Assembly: GCA_910575665.1 (NCBI GenBank)
Contig: CAJTFB010000013.1
Coordinates: forward strand, 1 to 64,000
Length of the DNA: 64,000 nt
Source of the DNA: Eubacteriaceae bacterium
GTDB lineage: Bacteria; Bacillota; Clostridia; Lachnospirales; Lachnospiraceae
Reading direction: 5' to 3'
Shown here: positions 25,192 to 33,475 of the stretch, piece after piece
How positions within the stretch are numbered: the first letter of the stretch is position 1
How the letters are laid out: each line of letters opens with the position of its first letter
Translations under genes and position numbers: made by a program
Notes under the pieces: generated by a model
Database searches by the model: none
Told to the model about the DNA's origin: nothing
The model's input: only the letters and a program-made list of their open reading frames with translations

Positions 25192-25842
25192 ATGATGAAA
25201 CGATTCTGGCTGCAGTTAAAGGGAATGGGAATTATGTTTTTTCTGCCAATACTTGGCTATCTTTTATTTATTCCATTTTGCGTCATGATCTTAAATAGAA
25301 ATGTGGAGGAAGCGGAACGGAGATTCTTTGCGGCGCAGCATATGTGTTATCAGTTTATCCCCATCTTATCGACAATCTGGATGTATATGTTTCAAAAGGA
25401 GTATGTGGAAGGGGAGGGCCGGGAAATCCTCATTTTGGGGAGAAAGATTCCCCTATTCAGTTTCATATACTGGATTCTGAATCTGCCCTTTATCTGGGCT
25501 TCCCTACATATACTGAAAGATACAGAAGGGTACCGCGAAGATCTGTTTTATGAAATGCTGGTGGCCAGCTTTATGATCTGCGGCCTTGTATTCTTTTTAA
25601 ACTTTGCCATAAGCAGCATCGCCCTGTCGATCCTGCTTGTGGTCCTCTATATCTGGTTATCCAATGTGGATATTGAAAACGTACTTGTTTTCCGTGACGG
25701 CCTGCAGGACGTCCAGCAAGCGTCCCAATATCTTTATGTAGTTTTGAAGGGCGGAGGCCTGATGAGCGAACAAACGGCTGTATATAGTGCCATGGGAGCG
25801 CTGTTCTGGCTGTGTGGTCTGTTTAAAGCCAGGAGGCTGTAG
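25192..25842 (+). CDS. ABC-2-like membrane protein
   Basis: 216 residues, with about six hydrophobic segments and a loop FQKEYVEGEGREILILGRK. That loop matches the cytosolic loop in the larger permease (FSREGKSKVNEVILTCR), so the two are probably paralogous halves of one exporter. AGGAG lies ten bases before the ATGATG start. It is the last gene of the three-gene ABC operon. The substrate is unknown. Confidence 0.75.
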   Translation: MMKRFWLQLKGMGIMFFLPILGYLLFIPFCVMILNRNVEEAERRFFAAQHMCYQFIPILSTIWMYMFQKEYVEGEGREILILGRKIPLFSFIYWILNLPFIWASLHILKDTEGYREDLFYEMLVASFMICGLVFFLNFAISSIALSILLVVLYIWLSNVDIENVLVFRDGLQDVQQASQYLYVVLKGGGLMSEQTAVYSAMGALFWLCGLFKARRL

Positions 25843-25914
25843 GGAAGCCGGGGAGGTATAGGGCGCATTTCAAACTTGCATATCATAAGGTGCTATGATA
25901 GACTTATGCTATGA

Positions 25915-25946
25915 TGTTAGGGGCAAAGGGTATTTTGCCCCCAACA
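25915..25946. repeat. Palindrome of the GGGACCAAAAG family, copy 3
   Basis: TGTTAGGGGCAAA pairs with TTTGCCCCCAACA around a GGGTAT loop. GTATTTTGCCCC is identical to the centre of the 9419-9517 copy. It lies just before the ribosome site of the Uma2 gene. Two short CTATGAT direct repeats precede it. Confidence 0.6.
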
Positions 25947-25965
25947 AATGAAAGGAAGTGTTATC

Positions 25966-26526
25966 ATGTCACCTGCATTGGCGCAAGAAAAACTTTATAC
26001 TGTCGATGACATTTATTCCCTGCCGGATGGGCAACGTGCGGAACTGGTCGATGGCCAGATTTATTACATGGCACCGCCAAGCAGAAAACATCAAGAGATC
26101 TCTGGAGAACTTTTTGGCATCATCCGGGAATACATCAGATCAAAAAACGGTTCATGCAGACCATACATTGCTCCCTTTGCCGTATTCTTAAATGAAGATG
26201 ATAGGAACTATGTAGAACCGGATATCTGCGTCATATGTGATCCTGACATGTTGAACGACAAAGGATGCAGCGGTGCCCCAGACTGGATCATCGAAATCGT
26301 ATCGCCGGGCAGCCGGCGAATGGACTATTTTACAAAACTTTTTAAATACCGCACTGCCGGTGTGCGTGAATACTGGATCGTGGATCCAGACAGAAACCGT
26401 ATTACTGTATACGATTTCGAGTCAGAGGATACCCAGGACTATACTTTTTCCAGCGCAGTAAAAACAGGTATTTATGAGGATCTGATTATCGACTTCTCCG
26501 AACTTGCTGGTCTGCTGGATCTCTGA
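25966..26526 (+). CDS. Uma2 family (DUF820) putative restriction endonuclease
   Basis: 186 residues from the ATG at 25966, which has AAGGAAG seven bases before it; an ATG six codons earlier lacks one. The Uma2 fold is a PD-(D/E)xK nuclease: YVEPDICVI gives the first acidic residue and PDWIIEIVSPGSRRMDYFTKLFKY the E-x-V-S-P motif and following lysine. Members are very common in Cyanobacteria and Lachnospiraceae; their cellular role is unknown. A palindrome lies directly upstream, and a decayed gene and a MITE-like element follow. Confidence 0.85.
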   Translation: MSPALAQEKLYTVDDIYSLPDGQRAELVDGQIYYMAPPSRKHQEISGELFGIIREYIRSKNGSCRPYIAPFAVFLNEDDRNYVEPDICVICDPDMLNDKGCSGAPDWIIEIVSPGSRRMDYFTKLFKYRTAGVREYWIVDPDRNRITVYDFESEDTQDYTFSSAVKTGIYEDLIIDFSELAGLLDL

Positions 26527-26550
26527 GCCTTATCAGAAGCACGAACGACT

Positions 26551-26730
26551 TTATAAATTCCCCTGGTCCCATTCCGTAGACCAGAAATCCCTGCTGCTTA
26601 ATTCTGGTAAAGCACTTACATCCACACCGTAATGTTCTGGCAGGGCTGTCAGCTGTCTGCGGATACTGTTACATTTTTCTATTCATTCGATAATTGTCCT
26701 GTAGATGATCTGCGAGATTTTTCATGTCTT
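26551..26730 (-). pseudogene. Decayed gene fragment
   Basis: On the minus strand two coding-like pieces are seen in different frames: MKNLADHLQDNYRMNRKM, and then QLTALPEHYGVDVSALPEL ending in a TAA at 26551. Their amino-acid content looks like real protein, but the frames are broken. No family was recognised. Together with the MITE-like element it fills the gene-free stretch 26527-27047. Confidence 0.35.
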
Positions 26731-26771
26731 TTATGATTATCTGATTGAGGGAAAAGAATAACCGGGACAGA

Positions 26772-26923
26772 TAGCTCGACGGCGCCAATTTGAACCCTGC
26801 CTCCGACTTGTGATTTCACAATTTGCTACGTCAATATCAATCAACGTACCTCCATTCCGTTTCCTTGTAAATTGGAAAATCACAAGCGGTGGTCGAAGAT
26901 TTCGGATTGGCGCCGTCGAGCTA
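26772..26923. mobile_element. MITE-like element, longest copy (152 bp)
   Basis: The terminal arms, about 57 bases each, are inverted and imperfect: TAGCTCGACGGCGCCAAT at the left and ATTGGCGCCGTCGAGCTA at the right, with a second paired block CTTGTGATTT/AAAATCACAAG inside. There is no open frame that could encode a transposase. The left 56 bases match the 197-297 element almost exactly. It lies at the 3' boundary of the AT-rich helicase operon. No target duplication was seen. Confidence 0.7.
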
Positions 26924-27047
26924 GAGTACACCGCTCCGGTGTCATTTTCATATATAAGGAAAAAAGAAGAAAATAAGGAAGATACTATAACTGCACATCA
27001 TATCGTTACAAACTCCTAAACAACCAAAAGCAATACGTCATTGCAAA

Positions 27048-27986
27048 CTAATCAACTACAAAAAATTTATTAAGACATGAGTCCCCGATCTCCCTTAACA
27101 TATATACCCTTTTATTTTCAATCAAATGAAAAACATTATCTGTATAACGTCTCTGGCCTACTATCCATAATTTCCGTTTTGCTCTGGAAAAAGCAACATT
27201 GAGGCGTTTGTAATTTGCAAAAAAGAAACTGGTTCCCCAATTTCTCGTAATAGAAAAAATCACCACGTCACTGTCACGTCCCTGTATAGAATCCACCGTA
27301 TCAATTCTAATTTTTAGATATCTTTTCATTTCTTTGATATCCTTATCTCCAGTCAGCATTTGAATTAATTTGGATTTCTGGCCTTTATATGGTGCAATAA
27401 CGCTAAGCTGCTTCTTTTTTCCCAAATTTGCGCATATGGCTGCCTCCTCTTTTAATATTTTCTTTATAACACTAATTTCATCCAAATTGAATGGCGAATG
27501 TTTCTTTTCCATAGTAGAGACATCTGGCCATTTATTTTCCGTTAAATAATCCGCCCAGACAACACTTTCAGGAATAGAATTATTTTCTATTCCATTCAGC
27601 AATTTTCCCTGGTAAAAATATTTACTAACTATGGCAGATATTTCATCTGACATCCTGTATTGCCTATTCAACATGACAAATGCATGTGCGGGAATCCTAT
27701 TGTATACTTCTTCAATGTATGTATCCGTTTCAATATGCTTGACTCCAGTCTCTTCCATCGCCTGTCGGTCCAACTCTGTATATACCGGGGACAACTGCAC
27801 CGGATCACCAACCATCACTGCCCTTTTTCCCCAGATTAAGGCAAGGATGATTTCAGGAAAAGAAATCTTAGAGTTTTCATCTATAATCACATAATCAAAT
27901 GGATATTTAGCATTAAAAGAAACACCACCTATTCCATTGCAAGTAATGCCCACAAATCTACTAGTATAAAATAACATATCTCTCAT
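27048..27986 (-). CDS. UPF1-like SF1 helicase, C-terminal part (split by UAG)
   Basis: 312 residues from the first ATG after the interruption. It holds helicase motifs II to VI: VIIDENSKIS (Walker B, DEN instead of DEA), VGDPVQLSP, IAPYKGQKSKLI, DTVDSIQGRDSDVVIFS and NVAFSRAKRKLWIVG. The upstream piece at 28008-28652 carries Walker A. The two pieces are in the same reading frame, separated by one TAG and six further sense codons before this ATG plus one (IESNPRR). Either the gene is newly broken, read through, or translated as two polypeptides: GAAGG lies before an ATG at 27977. A last gene of the five-gene AT-rich operon. Confidence 0.8.
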   Translation of the reverse strand: MRDMLFYTSRFVGITCNGIGGVSFNAKYPFDYVIIDENSKISFPEIILALIWGKRAVMVGDPVQLSPVYTELDRQAMEETGVKHIETDTYIEEVYNRIPAHAFVMLNRQYRMSDEISAIVSKYFYQGKLLNGIENNSIPESVVWADYLTENKWPDVSTMEKKHSPFNLDEISVIKKILKEEAAICANLGKKKQLSVIAPYKGQKSKLIQMLTGDKDIKEMKRYLKIRIDTVDSIQGRDSDVVIFSITRNWGTSFFFANYKRLNVAFSRAKRKLWIVGQRRYTDNVFHLIENKRVYMLREIGDSCLNKFFVVD

Positions 27987-28007
27987 CCTTCGAGGATTAC
28001 TTTCTAT

Positions 28008-28652
28008 CTATTTTTTGAGAAAATCAGCAACACCATGAGGTATCTCCTTATGCAACAAACGTTCCCGATAGTCTAACAAAACTTTATTTGCCTGAAATCT
28101 TTCCCTTGTTTTTTCCTCATCAAATTCTTTATCATTAATCCGCAATCCCATAAAATTTAAGAATTTATTTTCTAAATTATGAAAAATATTATTTACTGCC
28201 ACATGTGTTTCCGAACATACTAAAATTCTGGCCTCTGATTCCTTCAAAAGAATCTGACTGCATATTTCCGTTATGACACTTGTTTTTCCCGTACCAGGAG
28301 GCCCCTGTATCAACGTAAAGCACTGACCACTTAAGGCCATATTTACTGCCATTTTTTGCGAATCATTTAATTTATCCGAAGAAAAGTTATTTAATCTGAT
28401 ATGTTCTTGAGAAATAGATTCTGGATGAATGAAGGCCAATAACAACTGAGGATTTGCAAAAACTCCTGAGCGCACATTGTACAATGCTTGTTTTTGACGG
28501 CGTATTTTTGCCAAGTTTCCAATTTGTTTTTCCTTCTCCTCATGAATTTGAATCAATTCCTCCCTTTTATTCAAATATTTAAGCCAATCCTGAATTTCCG
28601 TATTCCATCTAACAAAAGCTTCCTCACGCGTCATATGGCCTCTCCTTTTCAT
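28008..28652 (-). CDS. UPF1-like SF1 helicase, N-terminal part (split by UAG)
   Basis: 214 residues ending at TAG. A helical lead (about 1-90) comes before the Q-motif LNDSQKMAVNMAL and Walker A GPPGTGKTSVITEI near residue 115, then motif Ia ILVCSETHVAVNNI. The first ATG overlaps the stop of the upstream gene (ATGA); an ATG at 28634 has AGGAGAGG in front and may be the real start. Joined with the next frame it would make about 530 residues, shorter than most UPF1/DNA2-type proteins but with every SF1 motif. Such helicases act on RNA or DNA and recur in antiphage systems. Confidence 0.8.
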   Translation of the reverse strand: MKRRGHMTREEAFVRWNTEIQDWLKYLNKREELIQIHEEKEKQIGNLAKIRRQKQALYNVRSGVFANPQLLLAFIHPESISQEHIRLNNFSSDKLNDSQKMAVNMALSGQCFTLIQGPPGTGKTSVITEICSQILLKESEARILVCSETHVAVNNIFHNLENKFLNFMGLRINDKEFDEEKTRERFQANKVLLDYRERLLHKEIPHGVADFLKK

Positions 28653-28996
28653 AATATCACTTTTTGCTGTCCATCAAAATTCTTCAATATTCGTCCGACG
28701 GCATCTTTCGCTTTTTCCTGCTTGTCAAAAAACGTAATTTGCTCGTCCTCTAGCATATTACCAACCTTCAAAACCTCGGATGTCAACTGACATTCCCCCG
28801 TATTCATGTGAATAAATATCAATCCATTATTATGTAATTTTGCAAGTGAATCTGCTATGATTCTATATGGAAAAACATCTAAAACATTACTTATTTTCTT
28901 TCCATCATCAATACCGCATTGTATCAAATCAAAAACTAACCTATCGCAGATATTATATTCAAATCCCAATTTCAAAACAAAAATATTTTTCTCCAC
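28649..28996 (-). CDS. Small winged-helix-like protein of the helicase operon
   Basis: 115 residues from a GTG at 28996 with GGAGGT six bases upstream; an earlier GTG has no site. The middle, FDLIQCGIDDGKKISNVLDVFPYRIIADSLAKLHNNGLIFIHMNTGECQL in outline, reads like a winged helix: helix, recognition helix, then a beta-hairpin wing. The C-terminus ends with DAVGRILKNFDGQQKVIL. No family was recognised. It overlaps the helicase start by 4 bases and begins 3 bases after the coiled-coil gene, so it is translationally coupled to both and is likely a DNA- or protein-binding adaptor for the helicase. Confidence 0.65.
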   Translation of the reverse strand: MEKNIFVLKLGFEYNICDRLVFDLIQCGIDDGKKISNVLDVFPYRIIADSLAKLHNNGLIFIHMNTGECQLTSEVLKVGNMLEDEQITFFDKQEKAKDAVGRILKNFDGQQKVIL

Positions 28997-28998
28997 GC

Positions 28999-30267
28999 CT
29001 ACACCTCCAATAAGTTCTGACACGAATCCATCAACTCATCAAATTTTTTATCCATATATTCTTTCTTCTGATTACGAATTTCTTTTATTTTAGCAAAATA
29101 TGACCGCTTTTTTTTCCATAATATATCAATCTCCGATTGCAGTTCTGCAATGTCTTCCTGCAAACTAATATATTGGGCACTTAAATTTTCTTGTTCTTTC
29201 TTATATTTATCAATCTCCTCATTTCTTCTATCCTGATTGGCCTGATAATAATTGATTTGTTCCTGAACAGTTTGCCATTCACTATTACAACCTTTCTCTT
29301 TTCTCTTATTTATATCACGCTCATATTGCGCATGATCTATATCGGAACTTAAGCTTTTTAGTCTGGCAATTTTTTCACCAAACTCCGGGTCATGCTTATG
29401 AGATATTTTAATCGCCTTAACAATCCGATCAAGCCTTTTATGTTCTTGACAAAGTGCATTATTTCTTTTATTTGCCTTATCAGCTTCTCCATGATAGTAT
29501 CTTTCGCGTTGTTCTATTTCTTTTATTTGAGCAATACACTCCTGCTTTTTCACCACATCAGACTTGTTCTCCTCAATCAAAGCATTTTTTTTGCATTTAA
29601 TATCTTTTTGTGTATTTTTGACAGTTCTTATTGCTGAAATCTTTTCATCTCTTTTCGTTTCCCTATCCTTAATCTCCGCTGTTATTAAATCCACATCCCG
29701 CTGGATAATTGATATTTGATTTTCATATTCCTTGCATTCCCTGCTATTGCTAAAATAATTCAACCAAATCTTATGTGTATCTTTTTTTAATTGTTTTTTT
29801 CTATCATCTACTTGTTGCTGTTGTTCCTTCAACGCATTCATTCTATGCTTCAAAACTTCATTTGCCTGCTCAAATGCTGCTATACCTGTTTTACAGTCTT
29901 CTACCCTTCCAAAAAGTTGTTTTCTTACAATTTTTAACTGCCACAATTCTTCTTGAAATATTTTTAATTCTTCTTCCACAGTTTTTGCGGCATACCATGC
30001 CTTTTTTGCGGCATCGTCAGAACTGTCATGCCACAATTTCTTCTGCAAATCATTATACTTTACCTTGCCAGCTTTTTTCCCTATATCCTCTGGGACTATT
30101 TCCAGCAATTTCTGATTCTGGAACAAAATCAGATAATTATACTGCGTATCCTCCATAGCATCTTTTATCAAATCAATCAGTTGCTTGCATTCATAAATGG
30201 ATGATTTATAATTTTTTTTCCATTGTTTAATCATATGTATTCTTGTGTTACATAATTTTTGATTCAT
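28999..30267 (-). CDS. Long coiled-coil protein of the helicase operon
   Basis: 422 residues from the ATG at 30267, which has AGGA seven bases before it (a GTG two codons earlier is the alternative). From about residue 85 to the end it is an almost unbroken coiled coil rich in Glu, Lys and Gln (EEELKIFQEELWQLKIVRKQL, AQYISLQEDIAELQSEIDIL). There is no Walker motif, so it is not an SMC ATPase. The N-terminal 80 residues are a short helical domain. It overlaps the upstream small gene by 4 bases. It looks like a scaffold or sensor arm; no family was recognised. Confidence 0.7.
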   Translation of the reverse strand: MNQKLCNTRIHMIKQWKKNYKSSIYECKQLIDLIKDAMEDTQYNYLILFQNQKLLEIVPEDIGKKAGKVKYNDLQKKLWHDSSDDAAKKAWYAAKTVEEELKIFQEELWQLKIVRKQLFGRVEDCKTGIAAFEQANEVLKHRMNALKEQQQQVDDRKKQLKKDTHKIWLNYFSNSRECKEYENQISIIQRDVDLITAEIKDRETKRDEKISAIRTVKNTQKDIKCKKNALIEENKSDVVKKQECIAQIKEIEQRERYYHGEADKANKRNNALCQEHKRLDRIVKAIKISHKHDPEFGEKIARLKSLSSDIDHAQYERDINKRKEKGCNSEWQTVQEQINYYQANQDRRNEEIDKYKKEQENLSAQYISLQEDIAELQSEIDILWKKKRSYFAKIKEIRNQKKEYMDKKFDELMDSCQNLLEV

Positions 30268-30557
30268 ATACACATCCTGCTTTTTTTCTTCAAAATACGA
30301 ATTCCAAAATTACACTGGGAATAATCCAGCAAAACTCCCAACAAACTATTATATAGTTCTCTGGCATTTTCATATTCCTCAACCTTTTCCTGCATAAGCC
30401 TGTTATAAGCCCTATTAAGATAGTTCCCGTAATCTGAAACTTCCACCTGCTTCTCACTAATATATCGCTGCATATCTTCAGCAAGAACTTTTACATTCTC
30501 TCCTTTTTCCCGAAGCACGGTCGCATAAAATCTTGCCAATCTCTTTTTAAATAACAT
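30264..30557 (-). CDS. Small helical protein of the helicase operon
   Basis: 97 residues, highly charged and helical (LFKKRLARFYATVLREKGENVKVLAEDMQRY, YNRLMQEKVEEYENARELY). No membrane segment and no known family. It lies between the large first gene (4-base gap) and the coiled-coil gene (4-base overlap). GAGGTGAGAGA precedes the ATG. It probably binds one of its neighbours. Confidence 0.62.
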   Translation of the reverse strand: MLFKKRLARFYATVLREKGENVKVLAEDMQRYISEKQVEVSDYGNYLNRAYNRLMQEKVEEYENARELYNSLLGVLLDYSQCNFGIRILKKKSRMCI

Positions 30558-30561
30558 TCTC

Positions 30562-31845
30562 TCACCTCAATAACGGAATAATATCTTCTGCATGTACTTT
30601 TGCAATAAAAGTATCTTCATTTAACTGTTCAATTATTGAACTCACCATTTTCTTTACTGTATCCGTCTCGCTCCCATCGGACAAATCCATTGTTTGTAAT
30701 ACATGAATAAACTTTTCATTGACTTCTCTTTTGTGCCTCTGGCTTTCGATAGTAATTTTCTGTTCTCTTTCAATTTTTCGCAACTCCGAACGTTTTGTCT
30801 CAATTTCACCATTAATATATTTGGCAACAGAAAGGTATTGTTGATATTGCTCTTCCACTCCTTGTTGAATTTTTAACTGAAAATCACTTTTAAGTTCCTG
30901 CATCGCCACATTATATTTCACCTCCAATTGCGCTATTCGCTGTTTCTGCATATCAAGCATCGTCTGCTTCAACTGATATGCCTTGAAATCCCATTCTTTT
31001 CTCCTATCCACAAACTCTTTTTCCATATTTATCAAAACTTTTTTTCGATAATTATACTCTTCAAAATCAGAAATTATATTATACATTGGTACCAGCCCCT
31101 TTAAACTGAAGCCTGATGTTCCCTGAAAATCAGAAATACCATCTATAATTTGAAGCGGCACCACGGAAACGCCATCTAGAAATTCTAACTGATGATAATA
31201 TGATACAAGGGAATCCTCAATCCTTGCATAGGCATCTTTTTGTGCATTATTAATAATTGTAGTCCGAATACATGCAGTCACGCCAGTACAAAACATGCTT
31301 CCCATGATTACTCCTGCAGGCGAAGCAAGCATACTACCAAGTGTTGCTCCCAAACCAACAATATCATTACATATCCTTCTCCCAAATCCCCAAGCTGCTC
31401 CCGTTAGACTTCCTAAAACATTATCCAATGCAGATTTAGAAGTTCTTTCAATAAGTTGGTCTGCATCTATCTCGCCTGTATAATGCTTATAGGCACTTCT
31501 CGAAAAATCATATAAAAATCCACTTGTAAAGTCGACAGACACCTCTCCTATTGTCTCCAGCCCCAAGGCTTCTTTCAAAACGGAACTTATTCCGGTCTTG
31601 GTTCCGTCATGTAACGCCTCTGTCATAGAATTGCTTAAAACCCTCACAAACTCTTTATAAGACAACTCATCTGAATTTTTATAAAACAAATTAACAAGTC
31701 CCTCAAAGGTATTTAATGTAAAACTTGCAACCATACTTCCACCAACATCTATAGCCGCTTCCTGTCCTGCAATAACCTTGTATACATCTTCATTTATCAA
31801 TTGCAAAGGTGCATATCCTATTCCTTGATATTCTTGTTCTTTCAT
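30562..31845 (-). CDS. Glycine-rich membrane/coiled-coil protein, first gene of the helicase operon
   Basis: 427 residues in two halves. The first, to about residue 265, holds a glycine- and alanine-rich hydrophobic stretch (GSLTGAAWGFG, DIVGLGATLGSMLASPAGVIMGSM) of the kind seen in glycine-zipper or pore-type membrane segments. The second, about 275-400, is a coiled coil (MEKEFVDRRKEWDFKAY, EIETKRSELRKIEREQK). No signal peptide and no known family was recognised. It starts the AT-rich operon; GGGGAT lies before the ATG. A membrane-acting effector or anchor is one reading; nothing in the sequence proves it. Confidence 0.65.
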   Translation of the reverse strand: MKEQEYQGIGYAPLQLINEDVYKVIAGQEAAIDVGGSMVASFTLNTFEGLVNLFYKNSDELSYKEFVRVLSNSMTEALHDGTKTGISSVLKEALGLETIGEVSVDFTSGFLYDFSRSAYKHYTGEIDADQLIERTSKSALDNVLGSLTGAAWGFGRRICNDIVGLGATLGSMLASPAGVIMGSMFCTGVTACIRTTIINNAQKDAYARIEDSLVSYYHQLEFLDGVSVVPLQIIDGISDFQGTSGFSLKGLVPMYNIISDFEEYNYRKKVLINMEKEFVDRRKEWDFKAYQLKQTMLDMQKQRIAQLEVKYNVAMQELKSDFQLKIQQGVEEQYQQYLSVAKYINGEIETKRSELRKIEREQKITIESQRHKREVNEKFIHVLQTMDLSDGSETDTVKKMVSSIIEQLNEDTFIAKVHAEDIIPLLR

Positions 31846-32012
31846 CTATATCCCCATCCTTAGTCTTTTAATACACATTAAATCAAAATAATAAATTGAT
31901 ACACTCCTTGTGCCGTTAATATGGGCAAAATAAGAGTATATGCAACCTACTTTACCCTACAAAAAACCTTTTCTTTCAAAAATCTCCCCTTTCCTCTGCT
32001 GATACCATTTCC

Positions 32013-32442
32013 TCATTGCAGAAATAAATTCTTCCCTACTTCGTATGCACCCTTTTCATGCAAAAAATATACAACCTGTGCTTCCAACTTGCCAATTTCC
32101 TGTTTAACTGATTTTACAACAAATAGGACAGAAACAATAAATTGTCTACTAAATAATCTCCCGTAATTGTATTTTGGTAACGGTTGCTTAATTCGATTTC
32201 TGTTCCAGCATAGTCATATTCCTTCTTGAAGAATTTTTTTACCAAATGAAACATCGTCTTCAAATTATAACGTTTCATTTTTTCTTTTATCTGTTCTTCA
32301 GTAAAAAAGTCAGGAAAATATTGCAACATAGTTTTTCGAGTTGTCTTCCTCTAAAAACCCAGAGGCACCGCCTGTCCTCAGAATTAATCTTGCTCTTGTA
32401 AGCTTTCCAAAGCTCTGTATCTTCCAGATTCTTAGAGTGCAT
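32013..32442 (-). pseudogene. Frameshifted remnant of a small unknown gene
   Basis: An ATG at 32442 has a strong AAGGAGGAG site and opens MHSKNLEDTELWKAYKSKIN; that frame stops at 32287. The reading then continues in a second frame with MLQYFPDFFTEEQIKEKMKRYNL to 32114, and in a third with VKQEIGKLEAQVVYFLHEKG to a stop at 32013. All three pieces look protein-like, so a gene of about 140 residues with two frameshifts is likely. No family was recognised. Apart from this the gene-free stretch 31846-32662 holds only AT-rich sequence and, at 32620-32640, a short GTGGCA/TGCCAC hairpin. Confidence 0.4.
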
Positions 32443-32662
32443 TCTTTCATCTCCTCCTTGGTTTTCTGACATACTTATCAGTGTCCTCAAACATATTATA
32501 ACACCTTTCCTCCTATTTTTCCATATTTTGTCGCCAACGACATGAATTTGCGACGAACGACATGCCACTCCCCCTTGCCTCTCACCCAGATTTCTGCTAA
32601 ACTTATAGAAAAATACCAGGTGGCATGTATTTTGCCACAACTTACAGATCCAGGAGAACGCT

Positions 32663-33457
32663 ATGAAACCAGGGGTATACACGGCAACAAAAAAAGACGG
32701 AACCTTATATTACCGCAGTTCCATCACATATCAAAATAAACATATCAGTCTCGGCAGTTTTTCTACAGAAGATGCTGCCAGTCTCGCCTATCATCTGGCA
32801 GATTCCATTCTCCAGGATGCCAAATACACTCTGGAGGATTTTTCCTCATGTCCCCAGGCTCTTTCTTTTCGCAAATGGGTAACGCTTATCAATTTTCGGG
32901 ACAATGGGATCTATATAAAGACGCCGGTCTATCTGCACGAGAAATATTTTCATTACTATTTTTCACCGGAAGATTATTATATTTTCGATATTGACGATCT
33001 CTTTTACTATTCCACCCACACCATAACGAGGCGGGGCGGGCATCTCTTTGTCAGCGATTACGGTATGCAGGTAAACATTCTGTCCCGGTACGGCATAAAA
33101 AATTATGGGGTAGCAGGAAGGGATTTTCTTTTCGTCAATGGAAATATGCGGGATTTCCGCTATGAAAATATCGAGATTATCAATCGCTATCATGGTGTCT
33201 TCCGAAAAACACACCAGGGAAAAACCCTGTATGAAACGCGCATTCACTGGAAAAGCGACTTTATCGTAGGACGCTATGAATCAGAGACCGATGCCGCCGT
33301 TGCCTACAACAAAGCGGCATCGGTGCTGATCCGAAAAGGATACGATAAAAAATATCCTGTCAACTATGTAGAAGAGCTCTCCCCGGCAGAGTACAAAAAC
33401 CGTCTGGAAAAGCTGAAGATCTCAAAGACGATCACAGATCTGAAGGAACTGATCTGA
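32663..33457 (+). CDS. Double AP2-like DNA-binding protein with HNH-like centre
   Basis: 264 residues. Two AP2/integrase-like three-strand-plus-helix units are visible: residues about 4-50 (GVYTATKKDGTLYYRSSITY, LGSFSTEDAASLAYHLAD) and about 183-230 (GVFRKTHQGKTLYETRIHW, VGRYESETDAAVAYNKAA). Between them lies a stretch ending FVNGNMRDFRYENIEIINRY, which has the shape of the second half of an HNH homing nuclease (NG...D.R..N) but lacks the catalytic His pair. Bacterial AP2 proteins are mostly phage or homing-nuclease derived. GGAG lies before the ATG. It may be a domesticated regulator or an inactive homing enzyme. Confidence 0.7.
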   Translation: MKPGVYTATKKDGTLYYRSSITYQNKHISLGSFSTEDAASLAYHLADSILQDAKYTLEDFSSCPQALSFRKWVTLINFRDNGIYIKTPVYLHEKYFHYYFSPEDYYIFDIDDLFYYSTHTITRRGGHLFVSDYGMQVNILSRYGIKNYGVAGRDFLFVNGNMRDFRYENIEIINRYHGVFRKTHQGKTLYETRIHWKSDFIVGRYESETDAAVAYNKAASVLIRKGYDKKYPVNYVEELSPAEYKNRLEKLKISKTITDLKELI

Positions 33458-33475
33458 TATGTCCCGTGATAAGAA

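Noticed and set aside
31921-32166. 81-codon plus-strand frame in the AT-rich gap
   Set aside because: No ribosome site and poor composition; the minus strand here shows the frameshifted remnant instead.
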